Assembly (NCBI GenBank): GCA_023487645.1
Contig: JAMDBX010000066.1
Coordinates: 10,658-39,341 of the forward strand
Direction: 5' to 3'
DNA from: Patescibacteria group bacterium
GTDB taxonomy: Bacteria > Patescibacteria > Microgenomatia > Daviesbacterales > UBA10151
Length of the DNA: 28,684 nt
Part shown: piece by piece, positions 5,980-13,867 of the stretch
Layout of the letters: each line of letters starts with the position of its first letter
How positions within the stretch are numbered: position 1 is the first letter of the stretch
Made by a program: the position numbers and the translations under genes
Notes under the pieces: generated by a model
What the model was told of the DNA's origin: nothing
The model's input: the letters and a program-made list of their open reading frames with translations, nothing else
Database searches by the model: none

Positions 5980-8188
5980 ATTGGAACCGGGTACAGTTGG
6001 TATACCGAAAGCGCTCATGACTTTTGATTTAGCGCCGCTACTGGGAGGTTTTTTGCACAACCTTAAGGTGCCAATGGTTTTTTCTACACCCACGAATAAG
6101 CAGACTATTGAGAAATCGCTGGAACTGGCTTATTCGGAAACTTGTTTCCCAGTAAAGTTGCTGCATGGCCATGTGGCTGAGTTGGTGGAGCGAGGTGTAA
6201 ATAAAATCCTTATTCCTAATGCGATCAGAATGGGCCGGATGGATGGGGATGAAAATCAGCGTTATTCCTGCCCTTTAGTTCAAGCTTCGCCTTATATTAT
6301 CCGCACGGTTTTTAATCCAGACAATCGTCTCGCGCGCGGCCTTCTTCCTATAGATATATTGGATCCAGTGATAGATCTATCAAGAGGCGATAAGATTTTA
6401 GTCAAGAGTCTGGCAAGGATTGCTCAAAGGAAATTGGGTTTTAGCTGGAGGGAGGGGTTGAGAGCTGCTCAGGGAGGGATAGAGGCGCAAAAGCAATTTG
6501 AGAGTCAACTACAAGTAGAAGGTCAGCTGGCATTAGAAAAGTTAAAAGTTGATTCAAGTGCTTTGGGTGTTGTACTGCTTGCTCGTGCTTATAATGCTCA
6601 AGATGAGGGTGCTAACTTAGGTATGGATACGCAGTTGCAAAAACTAGGAGTAGTGCCAATTCCTATGGACTATCTTTCTTTGGGCAGTGTCGATGTTAAA
6701 AAGATTTCTGATCGGCCTTATTGGAATTATGAAAATAAAATTCTGGCTGCTTCCCGGATCATTGCAGAAAATCCGCAGTTATTTGGAATATTCCTATCAA
6801 ACTTCGGTTGTGGTCCTAACTCATTTATTCAAAACATTGTTGAGGATATCATGGGAGGAAAACCTTTGGGTCAGATTGAGCTTGATGAACATGCCGCTGA
6901 AGCTGGTTACATAACCCGATTGGAAGCATTTGTGAATACTATCAGAGGTTACAAGCGCGCTAAATTGCATCTGATGGGTAAACCGGAAAACTATTACCGG
7001 TCAGTTCCCACAATACTGCACTCTGGTCAGTATGTATTTATCCCGCAAATGTCTGACCATGCTGCAGTGGTTGCTGCTGTTATGCGATCTTTTGGGGTGG
7101 AGGCGCAGGTTTTGCCTGAGTCTGATGAGAGAAGTATGGCTCTTAGCCGGGATGTGACTAGCGGCAAGGAATGCTTACCTTTCCGAGACACACTTGGTGG
7201 GTTTCTCCGGATGGCGAAGGATGGTACTCTTCCAAAAAAAGCTCGGGCCTTGATGGCTGGTTCGTATGGTGCTTGTCGGTTAGGTAAATATGCTCAGGAG
7301 CAACAAAAGATTCTTCGTGATTTAGGTATAGATGTGGAGGTAGTGACTACAGTTTCCAATAACGCCTACGCAGATTTAGGTTTGGGTAAAAAGTTTGAAC
7401 TTCGGGCTTGGGAAGGGATATTAGCTACCGATCTTTTGCAACGATTGCTATGGATGACTAGATCGTATGAGCGTCAAGGAGGACAAGTGAATAAACTTTA
7501 CGAGGAATCTTTGGGTGAGTTGTTAAAATTAATGGAGATTGGTCAACCAGTTGAACCGTTGATGAGGGAAACTACAGCTAAATTTGCAGAAGCGCGAGAT
7601 CCCAATAAACCCCGTCGTCCTTTGGTAGGTATTAATGGGGAGATTTATCTTAGAGCTAATAGATTTTGTAATAAGGGTCTTGTAGAGGTGTGTGAGGCTA
7701 ATGGATTGGAGGCGGAAGTGGCGCCAATGAGCGAATGGCTCAAATACATCACCTGGAGAAACTTGGAGGATGCCTGGAATTTTAGACAACCAGGGCGATT
7801 ATTCTGGGGTACTATAAGAGAACTAGCGTTATTGTGGCGTGAACGTGGTGTGGCTTCTTGGGGTGACAAAGTTATTCCAGAGTATGAACCGCACACCTGG
7901 GAGTTGCTAAAGGAGTCGGGTGTTTACCTGCCCAGCCGTAACGGCAGCGAAGCTGTTTTATCGATCGGAACGGGTCTTCGTCAGATGCGCAATCGGCATT
8001 TTGCTGGAGTGATTTCAGTGATGCCGCATGGTTGTATGCCGGGTGGAATTGTAGCGGCTTTTTCAGAGCATATCTCAAGACGATATAATAAACCCTGGAT
8101 TAGCTTAACCTATGATGGTTTCCCTGATAAGGTTAATCTTGAACGCGTGGCTGATCTTGCTGAACAAGTTAAGGAGAAAGCTGCTTAA
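5960..8188 (+). CDS. HgdB-like/DUF2229 protein, COG3580-COG3581 type, partner of the activase
   Basis: The 742-aa protein corresponds to the segment that follows the ASKHA domains in the large (~1400-aa) activase-related proteins of anaerobes; here it is a separate gene. The N-terminal DUF2229-like part begins near PKALMTFDLAPLLGGFL. Conserved cysteine motifs occur along the length: SETCFPVKLLHGH, YSCPLVQ, NFGCGPNSF, GKECLPFRD, GACRLGKY and PHGCMPGG. Several are likely Fe-S ligands. I chose ATG 5960 because AAGGAGG lies at 5950-5956, although spacing is short (three bases). It sits inside the end of the upstream gene, indicating coupled translation. No classical dehydratase alpha/beta pair is nearby. 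The function of COG3580/3581 proteins is not settled, so a redox or radical reaction is only an inference. Confidence 0.85.
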   Translation: MHRQEIELEPGTVGIPKALMTFDLAPLLGGFLHNLKVPMVFSTPTNKQTIEKSLELAYSETCFPVKLLHGHVAELVERGVNKILIPNAIRMGRMDGDENQRYSCPLVQASPYIIRTVFNPDNRLARGLLPIDILDPVIDLSRGDKILVKSLARIAQRKLGFSWREGLRAAQGGIEAQKQFESQLQVEGQLALEKLKVDSSALGVVLLARAYNAQDEGANLGMDTQLQKLGVVPIPMDYLSLGSVDVKKISDRPYWNYENKILAASRIIAENPQLFGIFLSNFGCGPNSFIQNIVEDIMGGKPLGQIELDEHAAEAGYITRLEAFVNTIRGYKRAKLHLMGKPENYYRSVPTILHSGQYVFIPQMSDHAAVVAAVMRSFGVEAQVLPESDERSMALSRDVTSGKECLPFRDTLGGFLRMAKDGTLPKKARALMAGSYGACRLGKYAQEQQKILRDLGIDVEVVTTVSNNAYADLGLGKKFELRAWEGILATDLLQRLLWMTRSYERQGGQVNKLYEESLGELLKLMEIGQPVEPLMRETTAKFAEARDPNKPRRPLVGINGEIYLRANRFCNKGLVEVCEANGLEAEVAPMSEWLKYITWRNLEDAWNFRQPGRLFWGTIRELALLWRERGVASWGDKVIPEYEPHTWELLKESGVYLPSRNGSEAVLSIGTGLRQMRNRHFAGVISVMPHGCMPGGIVAAFSEHISRRYNKPWISLTYDGFPDKVNLERVADLAEQVKEKAA

Positions 8189-8206
8189 ATCCAGTTTAGG
8201 ATAATT

Positions 8207-9181
8207 TTATTGTGATTCTACTGCCGGGACGCCTAATTCTTTAAACTTTTGATTCATCAACTCCAAATCTTTTTGGTTTATGACTTCGTCTTCATTAAGA
8301 TCTGCTTTGGTGCAGGATATTTTTCCGGGTAAAACCAGGCTAGTGCGTTTGCTAAAACAAGCTGACAAGATGGCATAATCCGCTGCGTTTATTTTCCCAT
8401 CCCCATTTAAATCATATTTTCCTAAATTTTCATTAGGTGTTGGGACTGGTGTTTCCTCCGGCGTGGCCAAATCAATACTTTGTCCGATTTTTATCGGTGG
8501 AAGAGGTGAAGAGGTTGCCTTTAATTTAAAAAGCATATTTGCTTCTCCTTTATCAGAACGGATTGTCAGTTTGGCGTTTAATCCTTCTGCTAGTTGATAA
8601 TCTGATAAATCAGTTTTTCTAATTTGTGAAAGCGGGATCAGAAAATTACCGCCGATTTTAACCAGCGCCGATTGAATAGCAGCCTCGGGGATGGCTAAAT
8701 AAACAACGCCGTCTTCCAAAGGTTTGTTGTCATCTAATACGGTTCCGATGACCGGGGCAAATTCTGTTTGGTTAGTTAGAGGTTGAGCGGTTTCGAATTT
8801 TTCCACATCGGAGGTAATTTTCCCGGAAATAATTTTATATTGATAAGCGGTTTTAGGCAGAAGGTTTTTCAGAGTGACGTAGTGGGTGGAATGAGGTTGG
8901 GGAGTGCCGTTATCTCTGTCATCCAGAGTTGTTTGTTCGCCGGGGTTATTTTGACCGTAAGTAATAAAAGAAGAGCCCTCGGAATTTGTCTCCCAGGAAA
9001 TTGCCACTGAAGTATCGGTAATATTTGCTACGGTAATATTTTGAGGGGTTAAATTAGGCGCGGCCCGGGAAAGAAAGACTTGTTCCTGAAGGTTTAAATA
9101 CACTCCGGCTACAGTTCCCGCAAGGATTACGCCAAGCCCTAAAACAGTGGGTATCTTTAATTTGGTGATGAAATTCATCAT
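8207..9181 (-). CDS. Secreted or membrane-anchored FN3-dockerin protein
   Basis: The 324-aa protein starts with a basic stretch and a hydrophobic signal anchor at about residues 10-28. A fibronectin type III domain follows (about 42-130; NITVANITDTSVAISWET near its start and TAYQYKI near its end). A beta-rich region comes next, then a Pro/Thr linker (TPEETPVPTPNEN). The C-terminus holds two dockerin type I calcium-binding repeats, YDLNGDGKINAADYAIL and ADLNEDEVINQKDLELM, with the Asp/Asn ladder intact. Dockerins usually dock onto cohesin domains; none is seen in the window. The ATG 9181 overlaps the stop of the 60-aa gene, making this the last gene of the pilN-pilO operon. A role at the cell surface or on the pilus machinery is inferred from context. 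Confidence 0.85.
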   Translation of the reverse strand: MMNFITKLKIPTVLGLGVILAGTVAGVYLNLQEQVFLSRAAPNLTPQNITVANITDTSVAISWETNSEGSSFITYGQNNPGEQTTLDDRDNGTPQPHSTHYVTLKNLLPKTAYQYKIISGKITSDVEKFETAQPLTNQTEFAPVIGTVLDDNKPLEDGVVYLAIPEAAIQSALVKIGGNFLIPLSQIRKTDLSDYQLAEGLNAKLTIRSDKGEANMLFKLKATSSPLPPIKIGQSIDLATPEETPVPTPNENLGKYDLNGDGKINAADYAILSACFSKRTSLVLPGKISCTKADLNEDEVINQKDLELMNQKFKELGVPAVESQ

Positions 9182-9360
9182 GGTGATGGCGTAGATTCTA
9201 AGCTATCCGTATTAAAATTAGGGTTAATTGGTTCAATAACCTCCTGCAGTTTTGGAGATACTTCCACCTGAGACCGGGCATGGAAAACATCCGATATAAC
9301 CCAGGCCATAATTGTTGCAAAAGTAAAAATTGCAGCTAACAACCATTCTTTTCTCGTCAT
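9178..9360 (-). CDS. 60-aa single-pass membrane protein in the pilNO operon
   Basis: The protein has a short basic N-terminus (MTRKEW), one hydrophobic helix at about residues 6-23 and a polar tail ending in STPSP. Start and stop overlap the neighbours as ATGA on both sides, which is strong evidence that it is translated. Its position after pilO is where pilP-like or other small assembly proteins occur in type IV pilus operons. However, it is far too short for PilP, and I see no lipobox. Function is unknown; most likely a small accessory of the same inner-membrane complex. Confidence 0.7.
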   Translation of the reverse strand: MTRKEWLLAAIFTFATIMAWVISDVFHARSQVEVSPKLQEVIEPINPNFNTDSLESTPSP

Positions 9361-9962
9361 TTGAAATAATAAGCCTTTCCGGATAAGGACATAATTATTG
9401 CCGTACCGTCACTTGTTTTAGATATAGACAGGTTATCGATGGTGATTAACCTACTACTTGTTTTAAGGTCTTGCAAGAGGGCAACTAAGTTTTTGTAATC
9501 GCCGGCAATATTGAAGGTAAAAGGGATTTCAGCCGGCGAACCTGTTTTAGCTTTAGTTTTGGCTTCTATGACCAGCGGTTGGAATTGTAACGCTGATATT
9601 GATGCCTCGTGGGCTTGGGCAGTAGTTTCCAAAGTTTGGGTAATCGTTTTTAAGCTGACCGTATCAGGGATGGCGGCAACAATCTTTTCTTTAATGCCTT
9701 GGTTTAAATTATCATAATTTTTTTTAGCTAAAGATAAGTTATTGGCTTTTTCGGTAACCTTTTTCAGCATTACTTCTGAATCAGCCAGCTTTTTTTGCAG
9801 CACCACAATGGTTTCAATCGTCGGTTTGATGGCAAAATACGCCAGTACAGATACGGTTAGTAAAGTAAAGATGGTCGGACCATAATTTTTTACGATCGGA
9901 AGTCTGGTAATCGGCTTGATATAGGTAAAATATCTGGAATAGAGAGTGGATTTGCTTTGCAT
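9357..9962 (-). CDS. pilO: PilO-like type IV pilus assembly protein
   Basis: PilO forms a heterodimer with PilN in the inner-membrane alignment complex of type IV pili and related secretion systems. The 201-aa protein has a cytoplasmic N-terminus, a transmembrane helix at about residues 30-48 and a coiled-coil stretch at about 52-95 (LQKKLADSEVMLKKV). A ferredoxin-like C-terminal domain follows, with the family's characteristic FTFNIAGDYKNLVALLQDL and RLITIDNLSI. The start at 9962 lies three bases after the pilN stop. Sequence divergence is large, as is normal for PilO. The assignment rests on architecture plus gene order. Confidence 0.8.
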   Translation of the reverse strand: MQSKSTLYSRYFTYIKPITRLPIVKNYGPTIFTLLTVSVLAYFAIKPTIETIVVLQKKLADSEVMLKKVTEKANNLSLAKKNYDNLNQGIKEKIVAAIPDTVSLKTITQTLETTAQAHEASISALQFQPLVIEAKTKAKTGSPAEIPFTFNIAGDYKNLVALLQDLKTSSRLITIDNLSISKTSDGTAIIMSLSGKAYYFK

Positions 9963-9965
9963 AGA

Positions 9966-10550
9966 TTAGAGGCTTTTTCCCTCCATGCCTCCTAGTCTCA
10001 CTGAGGTGCTTATTGTAAAGGAAATCATTGTTTGATCGACCCCAATATTTTCCAGATCAACATTACTGAATGCATTATCCCCCTTTAAGCCGGCAATAAA
10101 GCTAATTAGGTCGTTGCCGCTGGGGGTTTGACCGATGATGTGGATACCGCCGTTGCCAGCATTTTTTGTAATATTGACGCTGCTAAGTTTAACGCTAAAT
10201 GGGGTTTGGTCAGCAATTTTTTTTAATACCATCGGCCAATCCAGCGAATTACGTTTTGCATTATCTATAGTTGATAATTTAAGCTGGGTATCTCTGATTA
10301 AAACTTCATAAGGCTTAAGGCTTTCGATATAGGGAATTTGATCTTCAATGGCTTCTTTTTTGGCAGCTAAATCTGCATCCAGCTTAAACCTGGCGCCAAA
10401 TGCTATTAACACCAGAGCTTCTACTAAGACAAAGATATACCGGCCGGAGGAGAGCAGCCAACTGAGTAATTTGGCGGGAAGTTTTTCCGGATTGCTTTGG
10501 GGTTTTAGTAGGTTTAAGTCAATACCAAGCTTATGCTTAGATTTGGGCAT
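9966..10550 (-). CDS. pilN: PilN-like type IV pilus assembly protein
   Basis: PilN links cytoplasmic PilM to PilO in the pilus alignment complex. The N-terminus carries the PilM-binding signature, IDLNLLKPQ at about residues 10-18. A transmembrane helix follows at about 37-53, then a coiled coil (LAAKKEAIEDQIPYIESL) and a ferredoxin-like domain with GIHIIGQTPSGNDLISFI. ATG 10550 is exactly six bases after a perfect -10 box, so the message is predicted to be leaderless. No pilM gene lies next to it (rpsT is upstream), so PilM must be encoded elsewhere if it exists. An 18-base stretch encoding DLENIG recurs outside the gene at 10650-10667. Confidence 0.82.
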   Translation of the reverse strand: MPKSKHKLGIDLNLLKPQSNPEKLPAKLLSWLLSSGRYIFVLVEALVLIAFGARFKLDADLAAKKEAIEDQIPYIESLKPYEVLIRDTQLKLSTIDNAKRNSLDWPMVLKKIADQTPFSVKLSSVNITKNAGNGGIHIIGQTPSGNDLISFIAGLKGDNAFSNVDLENIGVDQTMISFTISTSVRLGGMEGKSL

Positions 10551-10556
10551 AAATTC

Positions 10557-10562
10557 ATTATA
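10557..10562 (-). promoter_or_regulatory. -10 box of the pilN operon (leaderless)
   Basis: On the minus strand TATAAT is followed by six bases and then the pilN ATG at 10550, putting +1 at or next to the start codon. The -35 position falls inside the TAGGGTN repeat array, and no TTGACA-like hexamer is seen. Confidence 0.6.
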
Positions 10563-10563
10563 C

Positions 10564-10594
10564 TAGGGTCTAGGGTTTAGGGGATAGGGGTTAG
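10564..10594 (+). repeat. TAGGGTN heptad array upstream of pilN
   Basis: The units TAGGGTC, TAGGGTT, TAGGGGA and TAGGGGT are in tandem, ending in TAG. The array abuts the pilN -10 box and fills its -35 and spacer region. It is the same family as 3490-3520 in holA, in the opposite orientation. Confidence 0.7.
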
Positions 10595-10649
10595 TTATTT
10601 TTTAATACTACTAACACCTTTGGATAATCTTGATTTTAACCTAGTAAAA

Positions 10650-10667
10650 CCCCAATATTTTCCAGAT
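10650..10667 (+). repeat. 18-base direct repeat, second copy (first at 10040-10057)
   Basis: CCCCAATATTTTCCAGAT occurs at 10040-10057, inside pilN, and again here at the rpsT 3' end, with the same orientation. The match extends to 21 bases with one mismatch. The two copies are 610 bases apart and bracket the pilN promoter and most of pilN. Confidence 0.7.
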
Positions 10668-10906
10668 TAAGGCTGCGACATTGATTTCGACAGTCTTGAT
10701 TTCAATCGAGCAGCCTTATTGGGGTGAATCAGCTTAACTTTGGCAGCTTTGTCTAAAGCTGAGAATGCTGCTTGTAAATCTTTAGCAGTCTTGGTGACTC
10801 TAGCTTTTTTGACTAAAGACTTCAAAGTATTTTCCCGCTTTTTATTGCGGGCTGTTCTGACTTTATCTTTCCTGACTTTTTTAATTGCAGATTTTATGAT
10901 AGGCAT
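10667..10906 (-). CDS. rpsT: 30S ribosomal protein S20
   Basis: S20 binds 16S rRNA at the base of the 30S body. The 79-aa lysine/arginine-rich protein shows the family pattern: an N-terminal KSAIKKVRKDKVRTARNKKR, a middle SLVKKARVTKTAKDLQAAFSALDKAAKVKLIHPNKAARLKSRL region of helices, and a short polar tail. In particular LIHPNKAARLKSRLS is diagnostic. ATG 10906 is preceded by TATGAT (10919-10924, minus) about 12 bases upstream and no Shine-Dalgarno, so the leader would be about five bases. It lies head-to-head with murJ and upstream of pilN, which has its own promoter. Confidence 0.95.
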   Translation of the reverse strand: MPIIKSAIKKVRKDKVRTARNKKRENTLKSLVKKARVTKTAKDLQAAFSALDKAAKVKLIHPNKAARLKSRLSKSMSQP

Positions 10907-10932
10907 GGCGGTTATGTTATCATATGCCCCTA

Positions 10933-10959
10933 TTGCAAAGCAAGTTTATCTACTATAAT
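10933..10959 (+). promoter_or_regulatory. Possible murJ promoter
   Basis: TTGCAA (10933-10938) and TATAAT (10954-10959) are separated by 15 bases, slightly tight. The start would be about 10966, giving a 45-base leader before ATG 11011. It lies in the divergent rpsT-murJ gap. Confidence 0.45.
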
Positions 10960-11010
10960 TATTTGAGGTTAGATAACAACTAATGGTCGTAGTGGACAAT
11001 TTGGCAGATA

Positions 11011-12693
11011 ATGCTAAATAAAAGTCCAAAGATACGTACCAAATTAGTCCAGAAGAATATGGTTAAGAATTTATTCTCCCTTCTTTATTCAAGACAAACA
11101 TCGATATTGTCAGCTGCTTCGATCATCATGGCCACCATGATGCTTTCCAAGGTGTTAGGTTTGGTTAGAGACCGGTTGCTGGCTCATGTGTTCTTGCCGG
11201 AAAAAATCGATATTTTTTGGGCTGCATTTGCATTACCGGATTTAATATTTCAAATAATCATTTTAGGCGCCTTGTCTGTGGCTTTCATCCCTGTATTTAC
11301 AGAGCATTTGGAAAATAAAGGCAAAGAGGATGCTTTTGAGATGGCGCGGGCAGTTTTGAATGTGTCTTTGGCAATCTTTATTGTAGTTACGGTCTTAATT
11401 TTTATTTTTGCCCAGCCACTTATTTCCAGTTTTATAGCACCCGGGTTTACCCCGGTTAGACAATCACAGGTCGTAGAGCTGGCAAGAGTAATTCTTTTTG
11501 GCCAGGTGATTTTGGTGATTGGATCCTTTTTTATCGGTATTTCGCAATCTTTTCAAAGGTTTATTATCCCGTCTCTGGCGCCGGTATTTTACAATTTGGG
11601 AATTATTGTGGGGATTGTTTTCCTTTCTAAGAGTTTTGGGGTGATGGGTGCGGCATATGGGGTAGTGATAGGGGCATTTTTACATGCTGCAATACAATTA
11701 CCGCTGGTCCGGTCCATGGGTTTTAGATTCAAATTCCCGCCGAAGTTTTTCAACCCCGGAGTAAAAGAGATTATGCAGCTGATGAGTGTTAGGACCATTG
11801 GGTTGGCTGCTGAACAAATCAATGAGAAAGTAGGACTGGCTTTAGCCACTTTGGCATCTGTGGGGTCTGTGACATATTTAACTTTTGCTCAACACCTGCA
11901 AGTTGTGCCAATTGGACTTTTCGGGGCGACTTTGGCCCAGGCAGCTTTGCCGGTTTTATCGTCGGAAAAAGCCCGGGGCAAGATGGAAGAATTTAAAGTT
12001 ACCATCCTGACCACCATGCACCAAATTCTGTTTCTGACGCTGCCGGCCATTGCCATTTTGATTGTGATCAGGGTGCCGGTGGTCAGGTTAGTTTTTGGTG
12101 CCTCCCAATTTAACTGGCAGGCCACCGTTTTAACCGGTGCCACCTTGGCCTACCTGGCTATCGGACTGTCTGCCCAGGCGGTTTCCCTGCTTTTTGTCAG
12201 GGGTTTTTATGCGCTTAAGGATACCAAGACGCCGGTGATAGTATCTTTGATTGTGGTGGTATTAAATATTGTCCTCAGCTTGTATCTGATTATGATTTTA
12301 AAGTTTGATGTTTGGAGTATTGGCCTGGCTAATTCTATTGCCGCGATTATTTCGGCCATACTGCTGTTTTGGATGCTGCATTTAAGGGTGGGTAAATTTG
12401 ACCTAAAGGCAGCAATTATTCCCTTCTTGAAAATGCTGATGTCAGCAATAATTATGGGAGTTTTCCTATATATTCCCATTAAACTTTTGGACCAGGTGAT
12501 CTTTGATACTACCAGAACTGTAAACTTGCTGGCTCTGACTGGGCTATCCTCCATGTTTGCTTTAACGGTGTATGTAATTTTGGTAAGGTTTTTGCAGGTT
12601 AGGGAGCTGGATACTTACATTGAGCTTTTAAAGAGAATGGGCAGGTTCCAGGAGAAATTAAAATCCAAAGAGATCCTGCCGGAAAGTGTTTAG
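11011..12693 (+). CDS. murJ: Lipid II flippase MurJ (MviN)
   Basis: MurJ, a MOP-superfamily transporter, moves lipid II across the cytoplasmic membrane for peptidoglycan synthesis. The N-terminal signature MMLSKVLGLVRDRLLAHVF is present at about residues 42-60, followed by FWAAFALPDLIFQ and the GALSVAFIPVF stretch typical of helix 2. About 14 hydrophobic helices cover the 560 aa. The KARGKMEEF loop and LFVRGFYALKDTKTPV are family landmarks. The start could be ATG 11011, or ATG 11062, which would give MVKNLFSLL; the first 17 residues (KSPKIRTKL) are basic and not conserved. Presence of murJ with the LCP protein implies that the cell makes a peptidoglycan wall. Confidence 0.95.
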   Translation: MLNKSPKIRTKLVQKNMVKNLFSLLYSRQTSILSAASIIMATMMLSKVLGLVRDRLLAHVFLPEKIDIFWAAFALPDLIFQIIILGALSVAFIPVFTEHLENKGKEDAFEMARAVLNVSLAIFIVVTVLIFIFAQPLISSFIAPGFTPVRQSQVVELARVILFGQVILVIGSFFIGISQSFQRFIIPSLAPVFYNLGIIVGIVFLSKSFGVMGAAYGVVIGAFLHAAIQLPLVRSMGFRFKFPPKFFNPGVKEIMQLMSVRTIGLAAEQINEKVGLALATLASVGSVTYLTFAQHLQVVPIGLFGATLAQAALPVLSSEKARGKMEEFKVTILTTMHQILFLTLPAIAILIVIRVPVVRLVFGASQFNWQATVLTGATLAYLAIGLSAQAVSLLFVRGFYALKDTKTPVIVSLIVVVLNIVLSLYLIMILKFDVWSIGLANSIAAIISAILLFWMLHLRVGKFDLKAAIIPFLKMLMSAIIMGVFLYIPIKLLDQVIFDTTRTVNLLALTGLSSMFALTVYVILVRFLQVRELDTYIELLKRMGRFQEKLKSKEILPESV

Positions 12694-12919
12694 AAAATTT
12701 ATGGATTATCTTTTTATTACCATCCGGATTTTAAATTATATTACTTCTTTTGGATTACCAGCTAGTTTCGTTGCCATATTGCTCGGAGCTATTATGGATA
12801 TCAAGCAGAAGAGATTTCATTGGTTGAAATTAGCGTTACTCCTTCTAGTTATTATTTTTATCTTATTGCTTATTCAGATAAAATTAACTTATCAGTTAAC
12901 TTCTGTTTTCACTAGGTAG
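12686..12919 (+). CDS. Small two-helix membrane protein, unknown
   Basis: The 77-aa protein starts at GTG 12686, overlapping the murJ stop by eight bases; an internal ATG at 12701 (MDYLFITIRI) is an alternative start. Two hydrophobic segments are visible, at about residues 18-37 and 48-66, separated by a basic loop (DIKQKRFHW). The sequence resembles the short anonymous membrane proteins common in CPR genomes, and no family is recognisable. It is more AT-rich than murJ and closer in composition to the homing endonuclease gene that follows. Confidence 0.6.
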   Translation: MFRKFMDYLFITIRILNYITSFGLPASFVAILLGAIMDIKQKRFHWLKLALLLLVIIFILLLIQIKLTYQLTSVFTR

Positions 12920-12988
12920 TCTTTTGGCTGAATTCAGGATGATAACCTGTTAAAATATGCTCCATGAACATAAGAAATTTTTCTATTA

Positions 12989-13018
12989 TTGCATAACTTG
13001 AGTTTAATTAGATATAAT
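12989..13018 (+). promoter_or_regulatory. Promoter of the homing endonuclease gene (leaderless)
   Basis: TTGCAT (12989-12994) and a perfect TATAAT (13013-13018) are separated by 18 bases. Six bases then separate the -10 box from ATG 13025, so +1 should be at the start codon. No Shine-Dalgarno is present. Confidence 0.65.
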
Positions 13019-13024
13019 TAATTA

Positions 13025-13867
13025 ATGCCGAGAGCTAAAGTCTTTATACCTCCGGAGGAGCTTGAGCAGCTATATTGGAAAAAATATCTATCTCCTTTGA
13101 AAATAGGCAAACTTTATAAATGTGATGCGGTAACTGTTAGGACGAGAATGCGGGAGTATGGTATACCGAAAAGATCGTCCTCTGAAGCAAGAATGAGATA
13201 CAGGAAGTATGATTTTTCGGATAATTTAGCAGAAAAGGCTTATATGATTGGGTTTAGGTTAGGAGATTTAAATGTGTATCAAACAAGTGCGCTATCAGAT
13301 TTAATAGTGGCTAGGTGTAATACAACACAAGAAGCTCAAATCAATTTGATGAAAAATATGTTTTCTAAATATGGTCAAGTAACTGTATCTAAAGGTAAAG
13401 ATAGGGTTAGTGTTAATTGTCATCTGAATAAATCTTTTGATTTTTTAATACCTAAACATAAAAAAGTACCTAAATGGATTGATGCTGACGATCAGCTTAT
13501 TGCGGCATTTATAGCAGGATATACCGATGCAGAGGGGAACTTTATCTTAAACCAAAAGAGAGCAAGATTCAAAATTGATTCTTATGATAAAGATATTATT
13601 ACTTGGATGGTAAGCAGATTGACTAATTGTGGTATTTTAGCTCGAGCTAGATGTATCTCTAAAAGAGGAGCATTAGCTGCGGATGGTTCAAGATTCAAAA
13701 AGGATTTATGGAGAATTAATGTTAATCAAGCAATTTCACTGCTTAAATTTATAAATAAAATAAAGCCTTTTATTACACATAAGGGTAGAATGCAATGTAT
13801 GATTATTTGCGAAGATAACATTAAGGCCAGAATAGAGAAGGGGAGTGTAAAATATGCAACAATCTAA
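13025..13867 (+). CDS. Free-standing LAGLIDADG homing endonuclease
   Basis: The 280-aa protein has an N-terminal helix-turn-helix (about residues 22-46, SPLKIGKLYKCDAVTVRTRM). Two LAGLIDADG motifs follow: YMIGFRLGDLN with Asp81, and FIAGYTDAEGNF with Asp168 and Glu170. Two motifs in one chain suggest a monomeric enzyme cutting a long asymmetric site. It is not inside an intron or intein here: murJ and lepA flanking it are both complete. The gene is clearly AT-rich against lepA and has its own leaderless promoter, signs of mobility. Its last 14 bases overlap the lepA start, and its 3' end contains the lepA Shine-Dalgarno. The target site is unknown. Whether both motifs are catalytically intact is uncertain because motif 1 departs from consensus (GDLN). 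Confidence 0.85.
   Translation: MPRAKVFIPPEELEQLYWKKYLSPLKIGKLYKCDAVTVRTRMREYGIPKRSSSEARMRYRKYDFSDNLAEKAYMIGFRLGDLNVYQTSALSDLIVARCNTTQEAQINLMKNMFSKYGQVTVSKGKDRVSVNCHLNKSFDFLIPKHKKVPKWIDADDQLIAAFIAGYTDAEGNFILNQKRARFKIDSYDKDIITWMVSRLTNCGILARARCISKRGALAADGSRFKKDLWRINVNQAISLLKFINKIKPFITHKGRMQCMIICEDNIKARIEKGSVKYATI

Noticed and set aside
3988..8188. Benzoyl-CoA reductase or 2-hydroxyglutaryl-CoA dehydratase operon
   Set aside because: Only activase-like and COG3580/3581-like parts are present. The catalytic subunit pair of those enzymes is missing, so naming the pathway would overreach.
10983..11021. 12-codon frame in the murJ leader
   Set aside because: Too short, without a ribosome binding site or notable composition.
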